Assembly: GCA_016786845.1 (NCBI GenBank)
Contig: JAEUVB010000021.1
Span: 124,001-188,000, forward strand
Source of the DNA: Chitinophagaceae bacterium
Lineage (GTDB): Bacteria > Bacteroidota > Bacteroidia > Chitinophagales > Chitinophagaceae
Direction: 5' to 3'
DNA length: 64,000 nucleotides
The notes beneath the pieces are model-generated. The model saw only the letters and a program-made list of their open reading frames with translations. It was not told the DNA's origin and made no database searches. Position numbers and translations under genes: made by a program. This document shows positions 1 through 9,444 of the stretch, piece after piece; position 1 is the stretch's first letter, and each line of letters starts with the position of its first letter.

Positions 1-354
1 AGTCTCAACTCCATAGGCTTTGGCATATTGCAAGCCACACGCACACGCATTTCTAAAACGGAATATATCTCTTGTCCCAGTTGCGGACGCACCCTGTTCG
101 ACTTACAGGAAACAACCGCACGTATACGCGCCGTGACCCATCACCTCAAAGGCGTCAAGATTGCCATCATGGGTTGCATCGTAAACGGACCGGGTGAAAT
201 GGCCGATGCGGATTTCGGATATGTAGGCAGCGGTGTGGGCAAAATTACCTTGTATAAAGGCAAGGAAGTGGTGAAGCGGAATATTGATAGCGAAGTGGCG
301 GTTGATGAATTGATTGGCTTGCTGAAGGAGAATGGGGTTTGGGTGGAGAGGTAG
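1..354 (+). CDS. ispG: 4-hydroxy-3-methylbut-2-enyl diphosphate synthase IspG, C-terminal part
   Basis: This is the 3' end of ispG, whose product carries out the penultimate step of the MEP isoprenoid pathway with a [4Fe-4S] cluster. The reading frame is open from base 1, so the start lies outside the window; the TTG at 28 is only an internal leucine codon. The visible protein holds the CPSCGR motif, which supplies two cluster cysteines, and then GCIVNGPGE, which supplies the third cysteine and the conserved glutamate. The C-terminal end is normal, stopping at TAG 352-354. The next gene is on the opposite strand, so ispG ends its transcription unit here. The assignment rests on the two cluster motifs and is secure. 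Confidence 0.95.
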   Translation, partial: SLNSIGFGILQATRTRISKTEYISCPSCGRTLFDLQETTARIRAVTHHLKGVKIAIMGCIVNGPGEMADADFGYVGSGVGKITLYKGKEVVKRNIDSEVAVDELIGLLKENGVWVER

Positions 355-509
355 TAGCTAGTAGTAAGTAGTAAGAGGGCGATGGGCAAATGGACTTCGA
401 TGAAGTGCTGAATGATAAGATTCTCAGAGAACCGAATTGTACCTCTGTGTTTTGAATACAAGGACATTAAACTTTTGATTCCCTTAAAAGAAATCCCTGT
501 AACACTATT

Positions 510-1262
510 TCATGATGCCTGACTCATTTGCCATAAAGGCTTCACCAAGGTGGCCAATCCGACCCCGAGAATAAGGAACAGAATAATGAGTTGGAATTGT
601 TTTTCGGAAATAAAAACCAAGAGACGTTTTCCAATATAGGAACCTAAAAGACTGACCATAATCAGAAAAGGAATTAAGTAAAGATCGTGCCAATGAACAT
701 AACCATTGGCGGTATACACCACACTTCGGCTGGCATCGATAAATAAATCAATCATGGCAGAAGTAGCAATGAAAGCCTCTTTGCCATAACTATAAGAAGC
801 CAATACCATGCCCCGAATGGCGCCTCCTGTACCCAGCAGTCCGGCCACAAAACCGGATATCGCACCTCCCGCCATCAAATTCACCGCACGCTTTTTAACC
901 CTGAATTGTCGAAAAATAATGAGGAATAAACTGAATAAGATCAAAAATACCGAGAGTGCCATCTCTAAATAATCCGATCGGATATACTTGCTGAGGATAG
1001 CACCCAGACTCACCAATAGAACGGCGGGAATACCAAGATATAAGACCGTTCGTTTATCTATGCCTTTGTGAAACAATGCGATTTTACTGAGATTGCTGCT
1101 CACATGAAACAGCGCCGTGATTCCGAGCACAGATTGAAAGTCGAGAAAATAACCGGCTATGGGCACAAAAAACAAGGATGAGCCAAAGCCGCCTACGGTA
1201 CCTAATATCTCTGCGACCAATGCCAAAAGTAAAAACCAGATCAGATGTTCTGTCGCAATCAT
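510..1262 (-). CDS. TSUP (TauE/SafE) family membrane permease
   Basis: The product is an integral membrane protein of about 250 residues with roughly eight hydrophobic segments. It shows the two related glycine-rich motifs of the TSUP family, GGFGSS near the N-terminus and LLGTGGAIRG in the middle. Family members move anions such as sulfite, sulfoacetate or thiosulfate across the inner membrane. The substrate cannot be read from this sequence and no sulfur-metabolism gene is adjacent. I chose the ATG at 1262; an in-frame TTG lies at 1271. It is convergent with ispG and divergent from the S41 peptidase. Confidence 0.8.
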   Translation of the reverse strand: MIATEHLIWFLLLALVAEILGTVGGFGSSLFFVPIAGYFLDFQSVLGITALFHVSSNLSKIALFHKGIDKRTVLYLGIPAVLLVSLGAILSKYIRSDYLEMALSVFLILFSLFLIIFRQFRVKKRAVNLMAGGAISGFVAGLLGTGGAIRGMVLASYSYGKEAFIATSAMIDLFIDASRSVVYTANGYVHWHDLYLIPFLIMVSLLGSYIGKRLLVFISEKQFQLIILFLILGVGLATLVKPLWQMSQAS

Positions 1263-1482
1263 AAGCAGCAAAGGTAGTTAGCTTAATGGGAATATTGTAG
1301 TAAGTACTTCAACGTAGCGGTTAAAATCAGAAGAATGTATTTAGGAAGAAAAAATTAAGTCGCCCCCTACCTTGTCTTTGAAAATATAGATACGATATTT
1401 AAAAATGATTAACCGCCGTTCATCCATTCCCTGAGCGAGGTTCTGCACATTTATCCTATCTTGCGTACACAATTCATTTTCT

Positions 1483-3159
1483 ATGCGCCCTACATTCAAA
1501 CACGGAAAAAAATATTTGATTGGTCTTTTAGGAGGTATTTCCCTCATGTTCTTTATTCAGGCCAAAGAGCAGGATTCCTTTTTTGAACTCACCAAAAACA
1601 TGGAAGTGTTCACCAGCCTTTTTAAGGAATTGAACACTTATTATGTGGACCCCATACAACCGGGCAAAATTGTGAAGACAGGTATTGATGCCATGTTGAA
1701 TGAATTGGACCCTTATACCAATTATATTACTGAAGAAGATATTGAAGACTACCGCTTTCAAACAACAGGTAAATACGGCGGTATCGGCAGCACAGTGCGT
1801 AAAAAAGACGATTACATTGCCATAGGTGAACCTTATGAAAACAGTCCCGTCATCAAAGCCGGATTGAAGGCCGGTGACCTCATCATTGAAATAGACGGAC
1901 ACAGCACCAAGGGAAAAGAAATTGAAGACGTCAGTAAATTTTTAAAAGGTTCACCGGGCACACAACTTAAAGTAAAGATCAGAGAAGCCATCACTGGTGC
2001 CGAATCGGTGAAAACCATTACCCGTGAGGAGATCAATGTGAGCAGCGTACCTTATTCAGGTATGGTGGGACCAAATAATGAATATGCCTATGTGCGTTTA
2101 TCACAATTTACCGAACGTTGCGGCTCTATGCTGCGTGCAGCCTACGACAGTTTAAAACGGGCCAATCCGAATACCAAAGGCGTCATCCTCGACCTGCGTT
2201 ACAATCCCGGGGGATTATTGGATGAAGCTGTGAATATCTGCAATATTTTTATGAATGGCGGGCAATTGGTAGTGAGTACAAAAGGTAAAAACGAAGAGTG
2301 GGACAAAGAATATAAAACATCGGGTACTCCTTGGGATGAAAAGATTCCTGTAACCATTCTGATCAATCGAAATTCTGCTTCAGCCTCAGAAATCGTTGCC
2401 GGCACCATGCAGGATCTCGATCGGGGCGTTGTGATCGGTCAACGCAGCTTTGGTAAGGGCCTGGTACAAACTACCCGCAACCTGAGCTTCAATGCCAAAC
2501 TGAAAGTAACCACCGCCAAATACTATACTCCGAGTGGCCGATGCATACAGGCTTTAGACTATACCCACAGAAACGAAGATGGCAGCGTAGGTGAAATTCC
2601 GGATTCGATCAAAACCAAGTTTAAAACCAAAAGTGGCCGTACGGTCATGGACGGCGGCGGAATAGACCCGGATATTAAAACGGAAAGCAAGGAAGCGATA
2701 CGCATCATCTCTACCCTGAATTCGAAATCATTTGTTTTTGATTATGCCACACAATATGTTTCCAAACATCCAAGTATTGCTTCGGCTAAAGACTTTACGC
2801 TCAGCGATGCTGAATTCGATGATTTTGTGAAATGGCTGGACACTAAAGACTATTCCTATAAAACCAAGACCGAAGAAGCCCTGGTGAAATTTAAAGAAGT
2901 GGCTGAAAAGGAAAACTATTACGATGCCATTAAAAAAGATTTTGAAACCTTGCAGCATACCTTGTCTCACGATAAAATGCAGGATTTACTGAAGAACAAA
3001 AAAGAGATCAAACGATTATTACAGGATGAAATCATTACCCGCTATTATTTTCAACGCGGTCGTTTGCAAAATCAGTTGATGGATGATGATGAATTAAAAG
3101 AAGCGATTAAAGTATTGGCTGATCCGGCAAGGTACAATTCAATACTGGCCGGCAAATAA
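1483..3159 (+). CDS. S41 family C-terminal processing peptidase (CtpA/Prc-like)
   Basis: This 558-residue protein is a periplasmic serine protease that cleaves near the C-terminus of its targets. It starts with a short basic stretch and a hydrophobic segment (about residues 10-27) that acts as signal or anchor. A PDZ domain follows around residues 95-185 and the S41 catalytic core around 200-390. The catalytic pair is visible as Ser300 in NSASASEIVAG and Lys325 in SFGKGLVQ; the spacing of 25 matches E. coli Prc Ser430/Lys455. A helical C-terminal region of about 150 residues, common in Bacteroidota homologues, completes it. It stands alone and is convergent with dnaN. The target is unknown. 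Confidence 0.93.
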   Translation: MRPTFKHGKKYLIGLLGGISLMFFIQAKEQDSFFELTKNMEVFTSLFKELNTYYVDPIQPGKIVKTGIDAMLNELDPYTNYITEEDIEDYRFQTTGKYGGIGSTVRKKDDYIAIGEPYENSPVIKAGLKAGDLIIEIDGHSTKGKEIEDVSKFLKGSPGTQLKVKIREAITGAESVKTITREEINVSSVPYSGMVGPNNEYAYVRLSQFTERCGSMLRAAYDSLKRANPNTKGVILDLRYNPGGLLDEAVNICNIFMNGGQLVVSTKGKNEEWDKEYKTSGTPWDEKIPVTILINRNSASASEIVAGTMQDLDRGVVIGQRSFGKGLVQTTRNLSFNAKLKVTTAKYYTPSGRCIQALDYTHRNEDGSVGEIPDSIKTKFKTKSGRTVMDGGGIDPDIKTESKEAIRIISTLNSKSFVFDYATQYVSKHPSIASAKDFTLSDAEFDDFVKWLDTKDYSYKTKTEEALVKFKEVAEKENYYDAIKKDFETLQHTLSHDKMQDLLKNKKEIKRLLQDEIITRYYFQRGRLQNQLMDDDELKEAIKVLADPARYNSILAGK

Positions 3160-3297
3160 TCATTCACACGAAAGGCTGAAATGCCAAGATTTTATCATAG
3201 AAAGACACCTTGCCTTTCTACATTAGAATGTATTCAGGGTTGAATTCAGATGTTTAATATACGGTCCAACGATCCTCAGGAACCGGACACCAAGACA

Positions 3298-4413
3298 TTA
3301 GACATTGATCATCAGTGGCATCAGCAACATCAGCAAATCTTCATTCTCTCTTTTGTCTACGGGTTTTACCAAACCTGCACGGGTAGGTGTACTGAGTTCA
3401 AAAACGATTTCTTCGCTATCCATCACCATCAGCAATTCCAGTAATAACTTAGAATTGAAAGCGATTTTCATGTCTTCGCCGGTATACTGACAAGGCATGC
3501 GCTCGTTACCTTCAAATGAAAAATCCACATCCTGTGCGTACAAGTGCAAATTATTCCCTTCTATATCCAGTACAACCTGATTGGTCGTTTTGTTGGCAAA
3601 TACACTCACCCTGCGAAGCGCACTCACGAAGGATTCCTTACTAATCGTCATTTTATAAGGAACATCTGCAGGAATAACGACTTTATAATCAGGAAATTTA
3701 GCATCAATGAGTCGGCAACTTAAATTGATATTTTCTCCCTGAACAAATAAATGATTACTGTTATAGGAAAGGTTCACCTCTGTGGATGCCCCTAAATTAT
3801 TCTTCAACTGCGCCAAGGCCTTTTTCGGAACAATAAATTTGTCATTGGCCGGGCATTTCACGTCAGTTTTGATACAACGTACCAAACGGTGAGCATCCGT
3901 AGCCACGAGGGTCAGGTTAGATTTACTCAATTCGAAATAAACACCGCTCATAGCCGGGCGGAGGTCATCCGTACTTACGGCCACAACGGTTTTAGCGATA
4001 CCATCACTTAATTCGGCTGCAGACATGGAAAAACTGCTGGTATCCTCTGCCTTGGGCTCTTTCGGGTAATTTTTGGCATCCTCCCCGACGATCTTGTATT
4101 TCCCTTGTTCGCTGGTGATATCGATACCATAATCTGTTGGGCTAATGTCGAATGTTACGGGTTGTTCGGGCAGGTTTTTCATATAATCCAACAGCACCTT
4201 GGCCTGTATACAAAGACTGCCACTTTCGTTGGATTGTACATCCATGGTTACCTTCATCATGGTCTCTAAATCGGTACTCACAATCGTCAGCTTGTCTTTT
4301 TCCAGTTCGAATAAAAAGGACTCCAGAATCGGCAAAACGTTATTCGTACCAATAATACCACTGATACTTTGCAAGTTTTTATGGAGTGTTCCGGAAGAAA
4401 CGATAAATCTCAT
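3298..4413 (-). CDS. dnaN: DNA polymerase III sliding clamp, beta subunit
   Basis: The 371-residue product is the beta clamp that tethers DNA polymerase III to DNA. The N-terminal segment MRFIVSSGTLHKNL, the internal LPILESFLFEL and TDLETMMK of the first clamp domain, VVAVSTDDLRPAMSGVYFEL of the second, and the C-terminal LLMPLMI that ends bacterial clamps are all recognisable. The length fits the family. The gene starts at ATG 4413. dnaA and recF are not beside it, so it is separated from the classical origin cluster, which is common in Bacteroidota. It runs convergently to the S41 peptidase with about 140 bp between them. Confidence 0.96.
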   Translation of the reverse strand: MRFIVSSGTLHKNLQSISGIIGTNNVLPILESFLFELEKDKLTIVSTDLETMMKVTMDVQSNESGSLCIQAKVLLDYMKNLPEQPVTFDISPTDYGIDITSEQGKYKIVGEDAKNYPKEPKAEDTSSFSMSAAELSDGIAKTVVAVSTDDLRPAMSGVYFELSKSNLTLVATDAHRLVRCIKTDVKCPANDKFIVPKKALAQLKNNLGASTEVNLSYNSNHLFVQGENINLSCRLIDAKFPDYKVVIPADVPYKMTISKESFVSALRRVSVFANKTTNQVVLDIEGNNLHLYAQDVDFSFEGNERMPCQYTGEDMKIAFNSKLLLELLMVMDSEEIVFELSTPTRAGLVKPVDKRENEDLLMLLMPLMINV

Positions 4414-4551
4414 GAAGGGTCTGTTTTAGAGTATTGAAAGGACAAATATAGACAAAAAAGGGAATACCCAAGTGGTCGGCTCAAGCAGCCTGTTCAGGCA
4501 GTTTTTCTCAACCTTTCATTACATTCACTTTTTAATTACCTTAGCATTCCT

Positions 4552-5892
4552 ATGGGATTATTCGACAAATTATTCGGGTTGGGCAAAAGCGACCCTGCCG
4601 AAGTAGAAAGGGCTGCCGGCTTGTCCAGAATCCGTTTTGGACGCTATTCAGACAACAACAAATCACTGGCTAAGACCAATCGCTGGTACGAAGCCGAAGA
4701 CTTATTCAAGCAGAAAAAGGTGGAAGAAAGCATTGTCACCTTTTTCGATTACCTGCGTGACGAACAAGAGGATAATGTCAGACTCACCAAAGAAGCTGAC
4801 GGCAGATATACCTTTGAAATTTATCAGGGAACCAAGATCGTCAAAGGGCAAATCGATGATAAAGAATTTACCGCATCGGTCTCTTTGGCCCGTATGGAAA
4901 AAAACTCCATCCCGGTCATGCGTCGCTTGCTGGAAATGAATTACAGTCTGTATTACAGCCGATATGCACTGCACGAAGACCGCCTCTGTATGTTGTTCGA
5001 CTCTCACCGTGATGTTTGTTCGCCCAATAAGCTCTATTACGGTCTGAAAGAACTGGCCACGAAAGCCGATAAGCAAGATGATCTGCTGGTTACAGATTTT
5101 GCCACTTTAAAGTCTGTGGATGACTCACATGTTGAAAAATTCCCGGAAGCTGAAAGCGAAGTGAAGTATCGTTATTTTCGTTTATGGATCGAACAGACTT
5201 TAAAACGCATCGACGAACTCAATCAGGACAGTTTTTCCGGTGGTATTGGCTATATGCTTTTATCGCTCATTTACCGCATCGACTTCATGATCACTCCTGA
5301 AGGAAAATTGCTGAACGAAATAGAACGGATCAATAATCTTTATTGGTCCAATAAAGAAGAAAAGACCGCTGTGGAACGGAATCAAATCCTGAAAGATGCC
5401 TTTTCAAAATTATTGACCTGGCCCAAAGAAGAAGTACTGAAATATTTTTATCGGGCGAAGGCCACCTTTGCCATCACTGCACCCAAGCCACACAGTGTAT
5501 TGGCCGATAGTATCCGTGCGTCCAATGAAAACATGTTTTGGTATCGCGAAAATAAGTATCCGGACATTGCACTTCAGGTGATGGAATATGGCTTTGCTTA
5601 TGGTCAGTTTTCATACAGCTTACCCAAACCTGTCAGTGATCTATTTCGCCTGTATATGCATATCAACTATGGAGAATTTTTTCAGGAACTCGGGTTCAAA
5701 GAGAACTATTATAAAAATGAAGAATTCGCTGTTACCGATATTAAAAACAAAATACAGGAAATCATTCGTGAATTTAAAGACAAGTATCCTCATCTGAAAC
5801 TGGATACAGACAGACTCAATTTCAATAACCTCATCGACTTCGATCTTTCTTTTTTAACCGAAATTCTGGCACTGAATTTTGACAACAAATAA
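4552..5892 (+). CDS. Conserved cytoplasmic protein with a YbjN/type III chaperone-like domain
   Basis: I do not recognise a named family for this 446-residue soluble protein. There is no signal peptide or membrane segment. Residues about 100-185 resemble the YbjN/CesT chaperone fold: an opening strand, a proline, then a helix ending RRLLEMNY, alternating strands, and a closing helix rich in alanine and aspartate (ATKADKQDDLL). The remaining 260 residues are charged and helical. The gene is only 3 bp upstream of a serine-protease gene whose own C-terminus has a similar module, so the two are almost certainly co-transcribed and perhaps physically linked. A degenerate promoter-like TACCTTAG lies just ahead of the start. 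Function is unknown; a chaperone or adaptor for the protease is an inference. Confidence 0.7.
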   Translation: MGLFDKLFGLGKSDPAEVERAAGLSRIRFGRYSDNNKSLAKTNRWYEAEDLFKQKKVEESIVTFFDYLRDEQEDNVRLTKEADGRYTFEIYQGTKIVKGQIDDKEFTASVSLARMEKNSIPVMRRLLEMNYSLYYSRYALHEDRLCMLFDSHRDVCSPNKLYYGLKELATKADKQDDLLVTDFATLKSVDDSHVEKFPEAESEVKYRYFRLWIEQTLKRIDELNQDSFSGGIGYMLLSLIYRIDFMITPEGKLLNEIERINNLYWSNKEEKTAVERNQILKDAFSKLLTWPKEEVLKYFYRAKATFAITAPKPHSVLADSIRASNENMFWYRENKYPDIALQVMEYGFAYGQFSYSLPKPVSDLFRLYMHINYGEFFQELGFKENYYKNEEFAVTDIKNKIQEIIREFKDKYPHLKLDTDRLNFNNLIDFDLSFLTEILALNFDNK

Positions 5893-5895
5893 ACT

Positions 5896-6993
5896 ATGAA
5901 CCTCAACGAGATTATTGAACAGTTTAAAACTGCAGTCATACAAATTGCTACCCAACAGTCGACGGGAACAGGATTTTATATTGCCGAGTACAACCTCATC
6001 GTGACCAATCACCATGTAGTTCGCGATGCCGGCGACGTAACCATTAAAGGAAAGAATTTCGAAAAACAATTTTCGAAAGTATTATTCTCTGATGCCAAAC
6101 ATGACCTCGCTTTCTTGGCTCCACCGGAAGGACAAATTGCCTTTCCGGTTATCCCCTTGGGAGACTATACCCTCCTGAGGGATGGCGATTCCGTACTAGC
6201 CATTGGCCACCCTTATGGCCTCAATTACTCGTCTACACAGGGGGTTATTTCAAGGGTAGATCGGGTACAAAACGGGCTGAAATATATTCAGATTGATGCG
6301 GCCATCAATCCCGGCAACAGCGGCGGGCCATTGGTCAACCTGAATGGCGAGGTGATTGGTGTCAATACTTTTATCATTCGTGGTGGCGACAATCTTGGAT
6401 TTGCCCTTCCTTCCAGTTATCTCAAAGAAGCCCTGGAAGAATACAATACCGTTCGTGGAACCATAGTGGTCCGCTGTCCATCTTGCTCCACCATGGTGAC
6501 GGATCAAAACATCGATGGTGAATATTGCCCCAATTGCGGGACTAAAATTGAGATGATCAAACCCAAAGAAAATCAGGTGGAAGTGACCGGCATTGCCAAG
6601 ACCATAGAAACCATACTCGAACGATTGGGTAAGGATAAAGAACTGGCGCGGATGTCGACGAATAACTGGGAGGTAAAAGCCGGCAGCGCGACCATCAAAA
6701 TCAATTATAATCCGGATACGTTTTTTATTGTCGGAGATGCTTTTTTATGTCAGTTGCCCAAACAAAATCTGGGGCCGGTGTATGAATTTCTAATGAAGGA
6801 AAATTACAATTTGAAGAGTATGTTGTTTAGTGTTGCCGAACATGATATTGTGCTGAGCAGTCTGACCTATGATATGGACCTCACCATTGAAAATGGGGAA
6901 ATCATGATGAAGGCCTTGTTTGAAAAGGCAGATTATTACGACAACTATTTGATTGATACCTATCAATGCACTCCCCGACTGGAAGAAAGTTAA
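5896..6993 (+). CDS. Trypsin-like serine protease with zinc ribbon and YbjN-like C-terminal domain
   Basis: The 365-residue product joins three parts. Residues 1-190 form an S1C (HtrA-type) protease with His40 (LIVTNHHVV), Asp70 (AKHDLAFL) and Ser142 (NPGNSGGPL), so the triad is intact. Residues about 198-220 form a zinc ribbon with two Cys-x2-Cys pairs (CPSC and CPNC). Residues about 235-360 resemble the YbjN/type III chaperone fold (FLMKENYNL, VLSSLTYDMDLT, LFEKADYYD). No signal peptide or PDZ domain is seen, so unlike DegP or DegS it is probably cytoplasmic. It sits 3 bp after the 446-residue partner and about 70 bp before an SPFH gene, which suggests a stress or quality-control unit. The substrate is unknown. 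Confidence 0.85.
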   Translation: MNLNEIIEQFKTAVIQIATQQSTGTGFYIAEYNLIVTNHHVVRDAGDVTIKGKNFEKQFSKVLFSDAKHDLAFLAPPEGQIAFPVIPLGDYTLLRDGDSVLAIGHPYGLNYSSTQGVISRVDRVQNGLKYIQIDAAINPGNSGGPLVNLNGEVIGVNTFIIRGGDNLGFALPSSYLKEALEEYNTVRGTIVVRCPSCSTMVTDQNIDGEYCPNCGTKIEMIKPKENQVEVTGIAKTIETILERLGKDKELARMSTNNWEVKAGSATIKINYNPDTFFIVGDAFLCQLPKQNLGPVYEFLMKENYNLKSMLFSVAEHDIVLSSLTYDMDLTIENGEIMMKALFEKADYYDNYLIDTYQCTPRLEES

Positions 6994-7062
6994 AGCGTCG
7001 GTTTCGAATCTATTTTTTTAAGACCCTGATCAGGCGTACATTTACTTTACAAATTTTTAAAC

Positions 7063-7974
7063 ATGTTTCTAATGTTGCTTGGGCTCTTGTTATTGGCCCT
7101 CTCCAATCGGTTACCGGCTTCACTCGCGCGCTTTCAAGATCCGTCAAAAGTAAAAAACGGACTGAGAATTTCGGGCCTCCTCATCATAGGCATCGGCATC
7201 ATGACTTCTTGTGTGAAGCAAATCGATGCAGGTTATGTGGGCGTGCAATCGCTCTTTGGAAGCATCAAGCCCGGAATCTTAAACAGTGGTCTTAATTTTG
7301 TTAATCCACTGGTCGTTATCAAACATATTGATGTCCGCACCCAAAATTATACCATGAGTGGTGTGAATGATGAAGGAGATAAATCAGGAGACGATGCCAT
7401 CAGGGTTTTGACCAAAGACGGTCTTGAAGTAACTATAGACCTGTCTGTATTGTATCGAGTGAATGCCGGTAATGCCCCGGAGTTGATGCGTAAAATCGGT
7501 ACAGACTTCAAAGATAAAATCATTCGTCCGGTGACCCGCACCAAAATCAGAGATAATGCTGTATACTATGATGCCATTGAATTATATTCTACCCGCAGAG
7601 ATGAATTCCAACAACGTATTTTCAAATCAATCGATGAAGAATTTGTCAAACGCGGCTTGATTTTGGAAAACTTATTGGTTCGGAATATTGCACTACCTCA
7701 AACAGTGAAGCTAACCATAGAAAGTAAAATCAATGCAGAACAGGATGCACAAAAAATGCAATTCATTTTGCAAAAAGAAAAACAGGAAGCAGAACGGAAG
7801 CGTGTCGAAGCACAAGGTATAGCGGATTATCAGCGGATTATCAATGAAGGACTTTCCGACAAACAACTACGTTATGAACAAATAAAAGCTTACCGTGAAA
7901 TTGCCACTTCACCCAATACCAAGGTGATCATCATGCCGGATAAAGGCGGCAATATCATTCTGGATACCAAGTAA
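7063..7974 (+). CDS. SPFH/prohibitin-family membrane protein
   Basis: This 303-residue protein has two N-terminal hydrophobic segments (about residues 2-14 and 33-50). A prohibitin/SPFH domain follows from about 52 to 215, with GYVGVQSLFGSIKPGILNSG, the conserved stretch VTIDLSVLYRVN, and LLVRNIALP. A charged coiled coil (about 215-275, rich in E, Q and K) and a short tail complete it. Proteins of this family form large membrane ring or cage assemblies that often organise membrane proteases. That agrees with the trypsin-like protease directly upstream, though a link is only inferred. The ATG at 7063 starts the hydrophobic anchor. The following gene is convergent, with stops about 2 bp apart. 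Confidence 0.88.
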   Translation: MFLMLLGLLLLALSNRLPASLARFQDPSKVKNGLRISGLLIIGIGIMTSCVKQIDAGYVGVQSLFGSIKPGILNSGLNFVNPLVVIKHIDVRTQNYTMSGVNDEGDKSGDDAIRVLTKDGLEVTIDLSVLYRVNAGNAPELMRKIGTDFKDKIIRPVTRTKIRDNAVYYDAIELYSTRRDEFQQRIFKSIDEEFVKRGLILENLLVRNIALPQTVKLTIESKINAEQDAQKMQFILQKEKQEAERKRVEAQGIADYQRIINEGLSDKQLRYEQIKAYREIATSPNTKVIIMPDKGGNIILDTK

Positions 7975-7975
7975 A

Positions 7976-9106
7976 TTAACCGAGGCTTTCTACTGCCCTT
8001 GCGGCAATATGATCCCAATTGAACATCCGGTAAAATGCGTCATGATCATCGTTAAATGATTTGAGCAACAATTCTTCTATGGCTTGAGCATACGCCGGCC
8101 AATCCTTATCAGAGACCACTTGTAATCTTCCGGCAGTGATGTTTGCGGGTACACCGATTGCTCCATTTTTTGAGGACACTGAAGGAATCCCAAATCCAAG
8201 GGCTTCTACGAGTTTGGTTTTTATACCCCCGCCATCCTGAAGCGGATTCAGAAAAAGATCCGCTGCTAAAAAGTACTCATCAATATCATCCACAAAACCG
8301 CAATACACCATGCCTTCCTGAATAAATGCCTTCAGTTCATCATAAGAATCCGGAAGTCCTTTTCCGCAAACCAAAATCTTAAACCGTAGTCCTTTTTGAT
8401 TGAGCAGGGGTAGTATCCTGTGTAATATATGATCGAGGGCATCCAAATTGGGTTTATAACTCAGGGTGCCATTAAACAAGATAATTTTCTCATCTTGATT
8501 GACTTGATGACGTTCCCGAATGCGGTCTCTCATAGCCTGAATGATCGTCTTTTCAGGCAGGGCATTGGGTTCTATGCCATAAGGAATCGTCACACACCGC
8601 TCCGCCTTTAGGCCATAATGAATAACGGCATAGTTCCGATCTTCATCGGTTTTAAACCATACATGGTCAGCAGTACGATAAGCCCAGCGTTCGTAATACC
8701 ACATGATTTTCCACCACCATTTTCCAATACTGTGAAATCTTTCGCTTTCAATATTGTGGGAATGCACAATGGTCTTTATGGAAGATGTTTTAGAAGTCAA
8801 CCAAAGTAACCAGGCATAATAAGGATGTTCGAACAGGATATGGGTGCTTTGCTGTTCCTTTCTCTTTTTTTGTAAGATGAAATACAAAAAGGTATTAAGG
8901 TATCGAAATTTTGAATTGGAAAGGATGGGAAATACCGGGTAACTTTCATTCGGCTCATTCTTTTGCGTCGTAATAGCCTGTAAAGAAATCAATTTGCTTA
9001 ACGATTTGTAGCAAAGCGCGATTCCTTTTTGTCCGCCCATAACCGCAGGAAAAACCTTATACGGAATTAAAGCAAGAATTCGGATCGACGAGTTTTTCAC
9101 ATTCAC
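7976..9106 (-). CDS. Glycosyltransferase, GT4-type (group 1-like)
   Basis: The 376-residue product is a GT-B-fold, retaining glycosyltransferase of the GT4 type. The N-terminal half has a glycine-rich loop (PAVMGGQKGIAL) and an IVHSHNIESERFH segment of the acceptor side. The C-terminal half has ILFNGTLSYKPN and the donor-binding E-x7-E region as GGGIKTKLVEALGFGIPSV. It probably adds a sugar to a cell-surface glycan or lipid from a nucleotide-sugar donor, but donor and acceptor cannot be read from the sequence. No ATG is available, so it would start with GTG at 9106 (or GTG 9100). It is isolated from other polysaccharide genes. Confidence 0.83.
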   Translation of the reverse strand: MNVKNSSIRILALIPYKVFPAVMGGQKGIALCYKSLSKLISLQAITTQKNEPNESYPVFPILSNSKFRYLNTFLYFILQKKRKEQQSTHILFEHPYYAWLLWLTSKTSSIKTIVHSHNIESERFHSIGKWWWKIMWYYERWAYRTADHVWFKTDEDRNYAVIHYGLKAERCVTIPYGIEPNALPEKTIIQAMRDRIRERHQVNQDEKIILFNGTLSYKPNLDALDHILHRILPLLNQKGLRFKILVCGKGLPDSYDELKAFIQEGMVYCGFVDDIDEYFLAADLFLNPLQDGGGIKTKLVEALGFGIPSVSSKNGAIGVPANITAGRLQVVSDKDWPAYAQAIEELLLKSFNDDHDAFYRMFNWDHIAARAVESLG

Positions 9107-9127
9107 GGGGTAAAGATAAAGTTATTT

Positions 9128-9335
9128 AGGGTCAGTTGGTTAAGTCGTAGGCGCTACAAATTCAAGGAAGCGTTAAAGGGATAGCCACGCCTGGGCGGGC
9201 AGCCATTTGACGCTGACGCAGAATACCGAAGTGAAATAGGTAATCGTGCAAAACGTCGTGCCTAGTTTTGCTCTCAACCTATTTTAGCACACGGCATTTC
9301 AGTTAGGTTCAAGTTGGAGATGCATACGACTAGTA
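9128..9335. repeat. Interspersed repeat related to the MITE-like element at 37404-37637 (degraded copy)
   Basis: This gene-free stretch (9107-9444) holds a partner of the element near 37.5 kb, in inverted orientation. Bases 9138-9183 match the reverse complement of about 37581-37626 almost perfectly (TTAAGTCGTAGGCGCT, then AAGGAAGCGTTAAAGGGATAG). TTGACGCTGACGCAGAA near 9208 and GTTGGAGATG-ATACGACTAGT near 9315 match again. This copy carries about 90 extra bases between the last two blocks. One end has a degenerate terminal repeat beside TTATTTA; I could not find the other terminal repeat. No ORF lies inside. Confidence 0.7.
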
Positions 9336-9444
9336 AAAGGCATAAAATGAATAAATGGTATTAGAATTTTTGGTTAGGGAATTTATGCATTAATTGAATT
9401 TCAAAATGATTATTTCTGAAAATTTGAATGTTAAACAACAGGAC

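Noticed and set aside
28..30. TTG at 28 as the start of a 108-residue protein
   Set aside because: The frame is open to base 1 and the protein is the C-terminal part of IspG.
3199..3219. AGAAAG/CTTTCT hairpin between the S41 peptidase and dnaN as a terminator
   Set aside because: The stem is only 6 bp with a 9-base loop and no T-run.
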